From: Panax quinquefolius
Taxonomy: Eukaryota; Streptophyta; Magnoliopsida; Apiales; Araliaceae
Direction: 5' to 3'
Length of the DNA: 64,000 nt
Assembly (NCBI GenBank): GCA_020205615.1
Contig: CM035168.1
Location: 124,878,795 to 124,942,794 of the forward strand
Made by a program: the position numbers and the translations under genes. The notes below the pieces were generated by a model. It worked only from the letters and a program-made list of their open reading frames with translations, was not told where the DNA came from and made no database searches. Positions 25,301 to 36,363 of the stretch are shown in pieces. Each line of letters begins with the position of its first letter. Position 1 is the stretch's first letter.

Positions 25301-28300
25301 ATGGTAATACGACCTTGCACAAAACCACGATAACGCGATGTATGCCTATTGATATTTTGTTGTTCTTCTTCAATAGCCTTCATGCCTAAAAATTGTACAT
25401 ATGCTTCTTTATCTTCTTCTTCATCCATGTGCAACGTAGCTAATTCGAATTGACGAAACATATTTAAAATAACTTATTTGACTGGAAGACTGAAGTTGAG
25501 ATGACTGAATATGAGAACTAGATGTGCCTTGTAGTTATAGATGTTATTTATTCTTTAAAATATAGCCGTTGGAATATGGTCATTGGAATATGACCGTTGG
25601 AGTTTTTCTAAATTCATTGATTATTTTAATCTTTTTATATTATAGTTCAGCAAAATAATCACGAAAAAGTCGAGTATAACCTTCATGTCTACCACGATCA
25701 ATGGTAATACGACCTTGCACAAAACCACGATAACGCGATGTATGCCTATTGATATTTTGTTGTTCTTCTTCAATAGCCTTCATGCCTAAAAATTGTACAT
25801 ATGCTTCTTTATCTTCTTCTTCATCCATGTGCAACATAGCTAATTCGAATTGACGAGACATATTTAAAATAACTTATTTGACTGGAAGACTGAAGTTGAG
25901 ATGACTGAATATGAGAACTAGATGTGCCTTGTATTTATAGATGTTATTTGTCCTTTAAAATATAGTCGTTGGAATATGGTCATTGGAATCTGACCGTTGG
26001 AGTTCTTCTAAATTCATTGATTATTTTAATATTTTTATATTATAGTTCACGGGATAGTCCATTGAAGGCTAAAGGACAGTTGTTAATGTCATATGAACAA
26101 AATATAGTCCAGCAGATAGTCCATCTTCTGGAGATTCTCTTATGATCAGCAATTGTTCCAAAAATAACTACATCAATGGCATCTTGGTTCTCAGTCCTAG
26201 AAGCTCTTGCGGAACAAAGCAACACATGTTCCATGTAAGCACCTTCGACAAACACCCCAATCAAGTTTTTATCAACGGTCAGCTTGATAAGGGGAAAAAC
26301 TAAGAGGGAGAGAAATAATTTAAATTTTTTAAAGAGATAGATAGTACAAAACTTTTAAACGGAAAAAAAAAAAAAAAGATGGGTGTGAACCTTATGCCTC
26401 TCATTCCCACTCTGATCCAAAAGAGTTCATTCGAAAAGCGCCCTAACATCCAGTCCCCTCGCTGGCAAGGGCGATGAACAACGATACCCACCAACTGTAA
26501 ACATATCAGAAGTTATGTACTTCCCAATTCCGATATATCCCTTTGGAAAACGAATACCCTGATATCTTAAAATCATGTCAACCGTTCACTGCTTTGGTTA
26601 CTAATACAGAGAAAAAGATGTCATGGATGTTTTAGTAGAGAATATGTGAAATCGGACCAAATCTGGGGTTTTGAAACAATGTTGAGGTGGAATTGGAGTG
26701 ATTTAAACTTGCGCCAAGGGTTTTTCTTTGCGAAGATGGGTTTGTTCTATTTAATGCTTAGAGTAGTACCGGAACCAAAGTAATCAAAATATTGTTTGGA
26801 ATCCATAAACAACAACAATAAAAAGGAACTAAAAACTTTTTTCTAAAAAGATAATTAAAAAGGAAAGGGTAGAGTACTTTTCCATCAGATTTTCACAACA
26901 AAATTTTAGTAATATTTTGACAAAGACTTGCTCACTTAAATGTGGACTTAGAGTGACATTTTATATTTTGACAGAAACAACAATTTATAAGTCCCATAAC
27001 TATGCACACCCCTTAAATTCTTCGAGAACTTTGCAATTTCTCTAATAACACAACTATCTTAATTATAGTGCCTTAGGCTTGAATAAAATCCCCCGACATT
27101 TATACAACTTCAATGAGACAGACTAAACAAAACAATGTGAAATTTGACATGACTATAGCACCTACTACTGATAATATACGTGTGAATACTAGTAAAAATC
27201 TAGCACCTACCTAGCAGCTAGGTAAGGAGACTAAACAATTGAATCATGCCCTACAAACCAAACCCTGACTGATATTGACAAATTAAATTGAGACATGACA
27301 AAAAAGAATCATCCCTAAAACTTTATACCCACTAAAAAACAAATTACTCCGCAAGATCCCTAGATTTCCTCCCTCACAAACTGACTAATTCATCTTCGCA
27401 TATATAGGAAACTGTCTGGGATAAGTCTGTTCATCTCAGCCTTCAGTGCCACATTCAATTCATTGAACTCCGCAAGATTTTGTGCATCATCGGCTAAGTT
27501 CTTTCTTCCATCCTCAAGTGCTTCCTCGACCCTCTGGCCTGACTCCCTCAAATCCCGATAGGCTGCCACAAGAGCGGCACTACTGGAATTTCTTGGGTTT
27601 TTGTACACTAAACACACAAATTTCCACATACCCATCACAAGTCTTACACCTGATGATCCGAGTGCCACCCAAACAACTATTATTTCAATGTCAGATTTCT
27701 CAAGGTTATGGAGTTAGATAAAGCTATTACAAAAGAAACAGCCACCAGAATGACATGACCGAGGAGTGTTAAACGATTGCCAGTTATACTCACTCTCTGC
27801 TTCAGCGCACTGAACCATCCCTTAGGTCGTTCATTACTAGGTCTAGATTTGTGCGGTTTCACCAGAGATATAATGCAACATCCATCCCCATGAATATTAA
27901 GGTCCATCCCCATGAATATTAAGGTCATGTTGAGTATGACATGGTTCAATTGAGGGTAGGACGAAGTCCATCCTTCTACACCAACTTTTTGTTGAAGATG
28001 TAACCGGGGCCTTCAAAGATCACGACAATCAGCATGACCTTAATATTCGTGAGGATGGATGTTGCATTATATCTCCTCCACATATTGGTGAAACTGCACA
28101 AACTGCAGAGAGTGAGTATAACTGGCAATCTTGAGTGTTTAACACTCCTCGGTCATGTCATTCTAGTGGTTGTTTCTTTTGTAATAGCTTTATCTAAACT
28201 CCATAACCTTGAGAAATCTGACATTGAAATAATAGTTGGTTGGGTGGCACTCGGATCATCGGGTGCAAGGCTTGTGATGGGTATGTGTAAATTTGTGTAT

Positions 28301-31300
28301 CTAGTGTACAAAACCCCAAGAAATTCCAGTAGTGCCACTCTTGTGGCAGCCTACCGGGATTTTAAGGGAGTCAGGCCAGAGGATCGAGGAAGCACTTGAG
28401 GATGGAAGAAATAACTTAGCCGGTGATGCACAGAATCTTGCGGAGTTCAGTCTGTGAAGGGGATTTTGAGTTTACTTCTTGTGTACCTTGTATTCAATTC
28501 GTGAAAACTTTGCCAGTTATGATATCCACCATTATATATCCCCATCTATGTATTATTTTTGCTTTGAAATGATTTTATTCAAGCACAAGGCACTATAATT
28601 ATTATCATATAAAGAAGATAGTTGTGTTATTAGAGAAATTGCAAAGTTCTCGAAGAATTTAAGGGGTGTGCATAGTTATGGGACTTATAAATTGTTGTTT
28701 CTATCAAAATATAAAATACCACCCAAGTTCACATTTAAGTGAGCAAGTCTTTGTCAAAATATTACTAAAATTTTGTTGTGAAAATATGATAGAAAAGTAC
28801 TCAACCCTTTCCTTTTTAATTATCTTTTTAGAAAAAAGTTTTTAGTTCCTTTTTATTGTTGTTATTTATGGATTCCAAAGAATATTTTGACTACTTTGCT
28901 TCCGATACTACTCTAAGCATTAAACAGAATCCCTAGATTTCCTCCTCCCTCACAAACCTATCTCCGCAAAGAAAAACCCTTGGCATCCGGTCCAAGTTCA
29001 CATATACTCTACAGAAACATCCAGGACATCTTCTGTGTATCAGTAATCGAAGCAGTGAACGGTTGGCATAATTTTAAGATAACAGGGTATTATATCGGAA
29101 TTGGGAAGTACATAGAATTAAATTACATGAAGTAGCTCCATCTATTAGACTACTTTAAATTAAAGTAGCTTATACTTTTCCATGTTATCAAGGAACATAA
29201 TGAAAAAGTAGTTGGAAGATAAGAGAACACCAAATGCACACACCATAATTTAGTTTAGATTTCCAAGAAACCAACCCACCATTGCATTTGGAATTCCGAA
29301 GAGCATATACGAAACCTTCCTCGTATCGCAGAACCGAATTGATTTGAATTCAATTATAATAAAAGCCTCGATGATTGATGAAATAGAAGTAATTTTTGAA
29401 GGAGAAGAAAAACAAAAAATTGTAAAAATCGAGTCCGCTAAAATATTAGAGTTAATATTTGGCAAAATTAAGATTTACCCCATTATACTGGACCCATTTT
29501 GTGCAATAACCCACTGAATTTTTAATTTTTCTAATTGACAAACTAAACTAATTAAAAAAAAAAAATCAATGAACCATTCGGTCACATTAATTGGATGTCC
29601 ATTTGTTTAATATCTACGTGGTCGTGAAAAATAAATTAAAAATTAACACATATGATGTGGTTCACACTTTAGATAATAAATAATAAGAAAATAATAAAGA
29701 CTAATAAATAAAATAAATAAGATTTAATTAGCACACAAAAAAGTTTGGATTTTTATTTTTACTTTTCCTTCATGTTTCTCAAATACCCAGACCCCAAAGT
29801 TTACTGCCTTTTTTAGTTTAACTGCAAACTGAAGGATTATGTGTATATATTCCTGTTCGGAAACTCCGACGACGGAGTCTGATACTCAAGACCGAACAAG
29901 TTCCCTTTAAACCCTACAAATATCGGATAGGTGGATGGAAGTTTAAGTTGTTTAAGAGCTCTCGATGCATACGGTAAATCAAAATTGGGTGATCTTTCTC
30001 AACTAGAGGTTGAAGATGCATATGTTTTGGAATTTTGATTTTCATGAAGGCCCGTTTAGCTCATTAGTGAGTCGGGTTGCTAGGAGTTGAAGATGATTAA
30101 TTTTTTTTAAAAAATTATTGGGGTTTAATTTTTTTTAAAATCATTTAATACCTCAAATTTTAAAGTTAATCAAATAAAATTTCAGTAGTTCGTCTCCATC
30201 TTCTTCATTTTTTAAGAAATAGCTGATGAAAGATTATTCTATTACCCAATTTAATGTCAATCTAACCCTGACCAAGTGCTGCAGAGTAGTTAGAGGCTTA
30301 GAGTATTGTTCTCTAGCTCAAAATTAAAGTTTTTATTTGTATTACTGATAAGAAGGATATATACATGAGATTGATTTGAAAATATTGAATTAGGGTGATG
30401 GGGAAGATCATGGAGCAATTGCCAGGAAAGAAATGACTCCAATGATACCACTGAACTCATGGATTTTGGCTACCGAGCAAAGAAAGAGGGAGAAATAGGA
30501 GGCACCACCGTTAATGTGTATTTGTAGAAAGGAGGACAAAAATAAAATTACAGACTTTATTTTAAAAGCCATGTCACTCTTTATTTACTTCATGCCATTA
30601 TTTCTAATTTCATTTTTGTTCACACATCCAAATAGATAGATAATAAACTAACAGACATCTAAATAATTTGACGAAATGGGTCAATCAATTTTTTTTAATC
30701 AGTTTACTTTGTCAGTTGCAAAAATTAAAAGTTCAATGGGTAATTGCACAAAGATGGGGTATAAACCTTAGTTTTGCTGTTAATATTTAGTTTTCCTATA
30801 CTACAAAAAATTTCAAACTTGGTCCATAATTACAAGAAAAAAAGTACTGAGGCTAGACTATTGAAATTTTTCTAAGGTCAATGCTAGATAGAACAATACC
30901 TTTGGTTTCATTCCTGTTATCTCATCTGGAAGCCTAATACACTGGTTAAGATCCAGGGTCCCAACTACTACTCGATCTTCTCCATTTTTTGAGAACTACA
31001 AAAGATATAACAGTTAAGGTTAAATACTTGCAACATGATATAGCAAAGGAAGTAAAACCAATTCATGAATTGATACAAAAACTATCAACAAACACGTCTA
31101 ATGGTTAAACACTGCATGATTCCTGAAATGAGTAAGATAAGAAACCAAAAACACTGTAGAAGTCGGCAAAAGCGCATCAAATCAAATTTACAATGCAGAC
31201 AAACAGAATATTTTGAGCACCACAATGAGATTGCCTAAAGACCTATAAGAGGGAATACTACTTTAATCCCTCTCACAATCCCCGACTAGGAAGGAAAATG

Positions 31301-33503
31301 TAAGGCACAACTGCTTATTTATATTTATCACAACCATAGTTCTTCAAGAAACACCTTTGGCCAAGGTGCATTAAACTCAGGGTCTTTTATAAAAATAAAC
31401 AAATAAATAATGGCTCAGGATCAGGGCCTCAGCTGGGATGAAGTGACGAGACCGACACTTTCAAGAAGGTGGACGGTGGACCTTTGGAGCCTAGGCCCCA
31501 GGATCATGGCACTGCCTAGGCATGTGGCATACCTGGTTAAATTTTTTTAAGAAAAAGCATCAGCAGCATGTTTAGATCTATGATACAGTGGAACAATTTA
31601 TATCTCCTGGAAAATAACTAAAACAAGTCTTTGAAAAGTAAAAAATGCTAGAAGACTATTTACTATCTCTCCGCAACAAAATGCTCTATTCCCTTCCAGC
31701 ATATCCATCTTTAATTATGTGCTCATTCAAACTTAGCTGTGTTAACCTTGAATAGAAACACACCTAGTTCAAAGATATGAGTGACTCAAATAAGAAAGTT
31801 AAGTTGAACAAAATGAATCATACAACAGAAATTAAAGCTCAAATCAACTACTGATTATTAATCTGTTTGTGCACCCTGTCACGATGCAAAGATTATCTAA
31901 GCACAAATCAGTTTAACCTAGTGAGATAATGAGATTGTATAAAATTCGCTCAATACCCATCTAATGAAGTCGAAAGTTCATTTAAGCTATATGTCCAGGA
32001 ACTACAAAACCCAGCAGAATGCTGTGAAGAGAAGTGTTGCACTTAATATTAGTTCAATCAGACCTGATGGAAGATAAGTACCTTACATGCAGTGCATAGA
32101 TCATCTGAAATACTTGAAACTTGTGACAACGGAAGTGTAGCATTAATGCAAGAAACTCTTCTGAAACCCAGCCTTTTCCCTGCAACGCGTTCCTTCAGTG
32201 CTTCAAACTCACACTCGGCCAAGTACCTCTTATGATCCTAAGAGAACTTGACATATAGGAAATACCATCAGTAACATATTACAAATTTGATAACTCCATG
32301 TATAAACCTTTTAAATTATATAGATAGAGGAGAGAGAAACCTATAAACTTACCGAATTCCAGAATATTACAAAATCAACGCTTACAGAAGTTATAAAGGC
32401 TCTTGAATTGGACATCAATATAGGACTGATTCAATTTAACTGAAGGAATGCGCTTATGCGGATTCTTGGGCTAAAAGGAGAACAACAAGCTTCGTAGTAA
32501 AATTACAGGCTGTCAATAAGAAGGCTAGTACTACTACTAAAAAGCTAAACCATTGAAATTCACCTCCTCTATGAAGATATTCAAGTCAATAGAGAATAGG
32601 ATGGAGTTAAACTTATTTTTAGTATAGAGAATAATATAAAAACTCCCTTAATTATTACTACTTCCTGTCCAAATAATGATCAATATAAGATCATTACTGA
32701 CTTTTTAAAGACAAGTCAAGAGATTTTCAAACTCAATTTCTTTAATTTTAGTCAACACAATGATTTAAACTATGTAAAAAGTTTTAGCCATTGTAAATTT
32801 TATTATTTCATAATTTTAATAAATAAACTCAATTTCAAAAATGTTTCAATTACACTTTCAAAAGTCAAGAATGATACTATAATTTGGAACGGAGGTAGTA
32901 TTTATTTTATTTTTATTTTTTTTATGCAAAAACGAGAGAGGACTAGGAGAGAGCAAACAACCATAACTCAAGATGAGTCCTCTTTCATAGGCATCAGAGC
33001 CCTCCAAAACATCAGTTTTCAATTCATATTTCCTTTGCACCAAAAAATGGAAAATGAAAAGGTACGATCTTAAATCTTAATTATAAGAAACCTTCTACAG
33101 TAAAAATAGCCCTAACATACTCATGAGTATAGAATATAGTCGGTATTAATTCGAAATTCTAAATAACAGATTCATGGGATTGAATATTTAGTTGGAAAAA
33201 TCAACTCACTTGAATGCCAAAAGAAGGCTGGAAATCGTAGAAAGATCGAACGCGGAGAAGTGAAGCGGCCCAAAGCTCGGCCTCGGAGACTGCCTCGGCA
33301 ACATTTAAGGCAGATTTGTCGAGTTTTAGCGTTTGGAGTTGCGATGCAACGGTGAACGAACGCCGGCGATGATACCGGACGCATAGACTACCTGGGATGG
33401 TGGATTGGTGGTTGTTAGGATATGGTTTTATGAAGTGGTCTAGTCTGGAGTCAAATAAAGTGGAGAGAGAGAATGGCAGAGGTGAAGATGCGTGGACCGC
33501 CAT
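22379..33503 (-). CDS. Plastid-type GNAT acetyltransferase, five exons over 11 kb (about 279 aa)
   Basis: Minus-strand exons: 33210-33503, 32082-32237, 30900-30995, 22992-23112, 22379-22551; all junctions keep phase. The first about 60 residues are basic and serine-rich without acidic residues apart from a few, like a chloroplast transit peptide. Blocks following are [67 protein letters not shown], then RNGLGYSLV (about residues 204-212, acetyl-CoA pyrophosphate loop) and [20 protein letters not shown]. The residue before RNGLG is C where the Q/R-x-x-G-x-G/A motif normally has Q or R. Known: plant plastid GNATs carry lysine and N-terminal acetylation activity; the sequence resembles the GNAT4/6/7 group. 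The start chosen is MAVHASS at 33503; an in-frame ATG 20 codons upstream is possible but would put a charged stretch before the transit peptide. Oddity: intron 3 is 7.8 kb and filled with transposon DNA. Confidence 0.88.
23249..24135. repeat. Left copy of a 0.9-kb direct repeat inside GNAT intron 3
   Basis: Runs from about TTAAATTACATGAAGTAGC to CAACTAGAGGTTGAAGATGC and matches 29112-30020 with small differences. It is not LTR-like: no TG/CA ends, no PBS or PPT, and the second composite element near 60 kb lacks it. It includes an open stretch (23885-24013, minus, [12 protein letters not shown]) without known homology. This looks like native intron DNA duplicated when the composite element arrived. 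Confidence 0.8.
24405..24835. repeat. G-rich degenerate minisatellite (copy 1)
   Basis: About ten irregular units of the form GTGTATACATAATCACTAAATATT followed by T-runs and GGGG to G(11) runs. It directly abuts the transposase fragment after its DCMHW motif and replaces the rest of the catalytic domain. The plus strand has many closely spaced G-runs, so quadruplex formation is plausible. Confidence 0.8.
24838..25462 (-). pseudogene. PIF/Harbinger transposase fragment (HARBI1/ALP1-like), copy 1
   Basis: Recognisable blocks on the minus strand: [99 protein letters not shown] and [14 protein letters not shown], the region around the first catalytic aspartate of DDE_Tnp_4 nucleases. Frameshifts occur near 24990 and 25180, and everything after KNCP is replaced by the minisatellite, so the second and third catalytic residues are gone. 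Known: PIF/Harbinger transposases cut and paste into TTA/TAA sites. This copy cannot be active. Confidence 0.85.
25241..26045. repeat. Tandem duplication of about 403 bp in composite copy 1
   Basis: The unit from GTTCAGCAAAATAATCACGA through the upstream non-coding stretch ending TTTTTATATTATA occurs at about 25241-25644 and again at about 25645-26045. Differences are few (for example CGATTATGACC versus CGAGTATAACC). The corresponding place in copy 2 (about 60880-61270) has only one unit, so the duplication happened after the copies diverged. Confidence 0.88.
25640..25861 (-). pseudogene. Duplicated N-terminal piece of the Harbinger-type transposase
   Basis: Encodes the same first 72 residues ([20 protein letters not shown] and onward to FRDYFAEL), then stops at the duplication junction. 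It is a by-product of the 403-bp tandem duplication and carries no catalytic residues. Confidence 0.85.
26136..26292 (-). pseudogene. Captured plasma-membrane H+-ATPase fragment, copy 1
   Basis: On the minus strand: [11 protein letters not shown], then [18 protein letters not shown] and FGTIADHK. This matches the conserved P-type H+-ATPase stretch [11 protein letters not shown]...[13 protein letters not shown]...ML ADPKEAR that lies just after the phosphorylation loop. Only about 50 codons are present, with no DKTGTLT upstream and unrelated sequence ([11 protein letters not shown]) downstream. It is a captured exon fragment, not a gene. Confidence 0.85.
26385..26660 (-). pseudogene. Captured BPM-type MATH-domain fragment, copy 1 (frameshifted)
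   Basis: The minus strand carries the pieces of [22 protein letters not shown] and [13 protein letters not shown] as in the BTB/POZ-MATH (BPM) family of CUL3 adaptors, but in several frames. The clearer version is in copy 2 (61615-61880). The BTB domain is absent. Confidence 0.75.
27390..27949 (-). pseudogene. Captured fragment of an unrecognised membrane-protein gene, copy 1
   Basis: An open minus frame ends with [20 protein letters not shown], then [23 protein letters not shown] and a stop. Upstream in a second frame is a hydrophobic segment ([17 protein letters not shown]). The long, charged, protein-like C-terminal part suggests a real coding exon, but I do not recognise the family. The same exon recurs inverted at 28090-28450 and in copy 2 at 62760-63174, where it has stops. 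Confidence 0.6.
28034..28460 (+). pseudogene. Inverted partial copy of the same membrane-protein fragment
   Basis: The plus strand reads [40 protein letters not shown] and [21 protein letters not shown] frameshift then lies near 28370 before a broken version of the [10 protein letters not shown] end. It forms the right arm of the hairpin. Confidence 0.65.
29112..30020. repeat. Right copy of the 0.9-kb direct repeat inside GNAT intron 3
   Basis: Matches 23249-24135 in the same orientation. It keeps a short block (TTCCCTTTAAACCCTACAAA, near 29900) missing from the left copy, so it may be the original. Right of it (30020-30899) the ordinary intron continues without recognisable genes. Confidence 0.8.
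32658..32898. mobile_element. Stowaway-like MITE in GNAT intron 1
   Basis: The ends CTACTTCCTGTCCAAA and TTTGGAACGGAGGTAG are near-complementary. Both are flanked by TA (32656-32657 and 32899-32900), the Stowaway target duplication. About 241 bp, no open frame. Confidence 0.75.
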
Positions 33504-34042
33504 TTCTTTATCCTCCCAGTTCTTCTCATAACTTTTTATATGCCATGCCTCTTTATGTTCCATGTTTAGGACATGCTGTTTAGGAATTAGGACCCAGCTT
33601 GGACTTCACGCTGTTATATTGCATTGGAAACCACGTTATAAGTAACTGGGCCGACGAATATTGGGTATGGCTGGCAGTCTCTTATTCAACAGATGAGAGC
33701 GTAATCTTCTATAATATGTAGGCCTGGATGCTAAATGCGTTAGTGGGCTGAATTTAATCAACGTAACTTGGGCTTTAGTGGATATTGTATTAAGGGTAAA
33801 TTACATATTCTATTACATTTTTGAAAATAATTCTGATAATAGTATCTTTCATAAAATGTTTACTGATTTATACAATTTCATATTTATTTCTGATATTAGT
33901 GCAATTAGAATTCCTTAATTTAGGAAATTAGTATGCAATTAGGATTCCTTAATTTAGGGCTTATATATCTCTCTAAATATCTATAACAATTGCGTTAATT
34001 AGTAGTCATAGCATAGCTTCTTCATTCAGCGTATTCTTTATA

Positions 34043-34092
<50 letters not shown>

Positions 34093-34327
34093 ACTTCACT
34101 CATTTCATTTCTCTCTCTCTCCTCTTTCTGTCTTTTTTTAATGCAAATTTAATTCCCCAATTCATCCCTCCCTTTCCTGCTTTTGACAAAAAGCGAAACT
34201 AATTAATTAAACTAATGATCATCTTCAATTGTCTTAATTTCTCTATCATCGATCATCACAATCGGAGAGAATTAAGATGGTAAGAAAACGACGGAGGCGG
34301 ATCAATGACGGAAGCGGCGATTCTTAG

Positions 34328-34580
34328 AAGGGGTCGTGAACGGCGGCGGAGGATTCGGTGTTTGTTAGAATACGTGAAGCAGGCATGGTAAAGGGAATTG
34401 AAATGTTGTCTAGAGGAATTATGGGCTTCAGAGATGCGGCAAGAATTGCCGCTTGAGATGGCCAACCATCTTAGGACTAATCTATCGATAACAAATGGGC
34501 TCGCATGGCCGCTTTGAGGAAAAGACCATCATCAACCTCCATTTTAAGCTCGGTAACAAATGGGCTCGCATGATTCTTTT
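34328..34580 (+). pseudogene. Decayed R2R3-MYB (GAMYB-like) pseudogene fragment
   Basis: Read across frames on the plus strand: KGS-stop-TAAEDSV, then LEYVKQAW, GN-stop-NVV, GLQRCGKNCRLRW, then one base missing before ANHLRTNL, later GRFEEKTIINLHFKLGNKWARM. These follow the GAMYB class consensus order (KGPWT..AED..L..YVK, RCGKSCRLRWANHLRPNL, E..II.LH.K.GNKWARMA). The first R2 tryptophan is a stop, there are further stops and at least two frameshifts, and the sequence ends before PGRTDNEIKN. Known: GAMYBs mediate gibberellin responses in aleurone and anthers. This copy is non-functional. Confidence 0.75.
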
Positions 34581-36363
34581 CAGTCTTGTCATGAGGAGGC
34601 CGTATCTGAGATGAGATCGACAAAGTCCATTCTTGGAAGACCCCAGCTTTTATAAATAAAGATGAATTTTCTATAAATATTATTTTTGAATATTATGGAA
34701 TAATTTGATATAATGTTATAGTTGTGGGTAATATTTATAAATTTTGCAAAGTATGCAAGTGGTTATATTATATTCGATTGGTGGGGAATATTCGGTTTAA
34801 CGGGGAATATTAAATTCAGACAACTCAATCATTGGTGGACCCTGTGACGAATTATTGAAAGCGACAAAAATATTTTATTGAAATAACGGCGGAAGTTTTC
34901 TGGGTTGATCTTTGTTGAACTACTCGGTAGTAAAAAGTACGATGTCGTGTGGTTGCGTAGTAAGTACTTGCGGTATTGATTATTGATCTTTATGTGAGAA
35001 GTCATTTCGGTTTGATTCCATTATTGTCGATTAATAATATGAATTATTATAGCGATAATGGCGTTTTATTTTATTTATTATTATTAGCGTAATAAAGCGA
35101 AGCATCTTTTTATATAAAAGCGAATCTTTATTAAAGTTATTACATAAATAAAATATATTATATTTTATTATCATAGTGTTTTTGCGTAGTGTTTTGCGTA
35201 GTGTTGCATAGTATTTGCATAGTAAAAAATATTTTATATAAATAGAATATATTATATTTTATTTAAAAGATTTTGCTTTAAATATGGATAGTCAGATTAA
35301 AGTAAATCAATCTGGACCGATTAAATGGATTAATTACTTATCATTCTATTTTACATAAATAGAAGCTCGTTCCTTCATTATTTTTTTACGAATTCCTTTG
35401 AAACTACAGAGAGAAACTATAGAGAAAGAAGAAAAAGTATACGCTACTTCACTTTGCGATATTAGGTTCTTACAAGGTAGGGAATATTATTTGTTGTGCC
35501 GTAAAGTGTTGTTTTTTTTGTATTCATGAAGAGAACTTCTTTTGTTATTCCATTCTTATTTATTACATTGGAATAACTTTGTATCTGTGAATCCCCTATA
35601 CTTGGTGATCTTCTTCTTTTATTCCATTATTTATTATTACATTTGGAACATCACATGCATGTGTTTTACAGGACACAGTTTAAATCTTTATTATACATTT
35701 GGAACATCACATGCGTGTGTTTTTTACAGGACTGGTTAAGATTTTATCATTACATTGGAATATCTATACGTGTGTTTTACGGATGGTTCCATCTTTATTA
35801 TTACATTGGAACATCACAGCCGGTGTGAATTTCACGACTTTGGTTCCGTTATTTATTATTACATTGGAATAATCACTTTTGTGTGATCTATCGCGTGCGT
35901 GGTGATTTCTTTTGTTATTAGTTCTTTATTATACCCGGTTGGTTAAAACTTTGATTTCTATACTCCATGAAATTAGTAGAATATCCTTGATATTTGCGTT
36001 TCATCCGATATCTTTTCATGGAAATATTCTTACGATCATTCTTGAATTTTACTCTACAAAAGCGATGTCGTGTTGACGGTTTGGATGTTATTAGTTCTGA
36101 ATAACTTAATTCTTGAACTTGTTTTATTGAATTCTTATATCATTGTCATCATCCTCGTGTTTATATTTTTTTTAAAGTCATACGTGGCTGTAGAGGCGTG
36201 GATGGACTTGGTATGATTATGAATGAGGATTATTGATTATGTAATGGTAGTAGTAATGTTACAAATGATGTGGTAAAAGTCCTCGATTGGTAGTAGTGCA
36301 TTGATGGAATGATTGTTAGCGTGATCATGACCATTAATGAATACACAATTATTCTTGGCTGGT

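Larger units (their letters stand above)
24140..29111. mobile_element. Composite gene-capturing element, copy 1 (in GNAT intron 3)
   Basis: It shares almost its whole length with 59740-63300: the same left segment (TTTTTAATATGGTTTGTATG), a G-rich minisatellite, a PIF/Harbinger transposase remnant, an H+-ATPase fragment, a MATH-domain fragment and a membrane-protein fragment, all in the same order. In this copy the right half is duplicated in inverted orientation (26520-29111) and the transposase 5' end is tandemly duplicated. No terminal inverted repeats were identified, so it may be a segmental mosaic rather than one transposing unit. Confidence 0.75.
26520..29111. repeat. Long inverted repeat (hairpin) in composite copy 1
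   Basis: The right arm (about 28020-29111) is the reverse complement of parts of the left arm (about 26520-27960). Paired landmarks are CCTCGGTCATGTCATTCT/AGAATGACATGACCGAGG near 28150/27755, and the MATH stretch GAAGCAGTGAACGGTTGGCA (plus strand near 29050) against the minus-strand copy at about 26580. The spacer is about 60 bp. The right arm ends at GAATTGGGAAGTACAT, exactly where the right 0.9-kb direct repeat begins. Confidence 0.85.

Noticed and set aside
23249..30020. Interpretation of the 0.9-kb repeats as LTRs of a 6.8-kb retrotransposon
   Set aside because: No TG/CA ends, no PBS or PPT, no gag-pol, and the enclosed element also exists without them near 60 kb.
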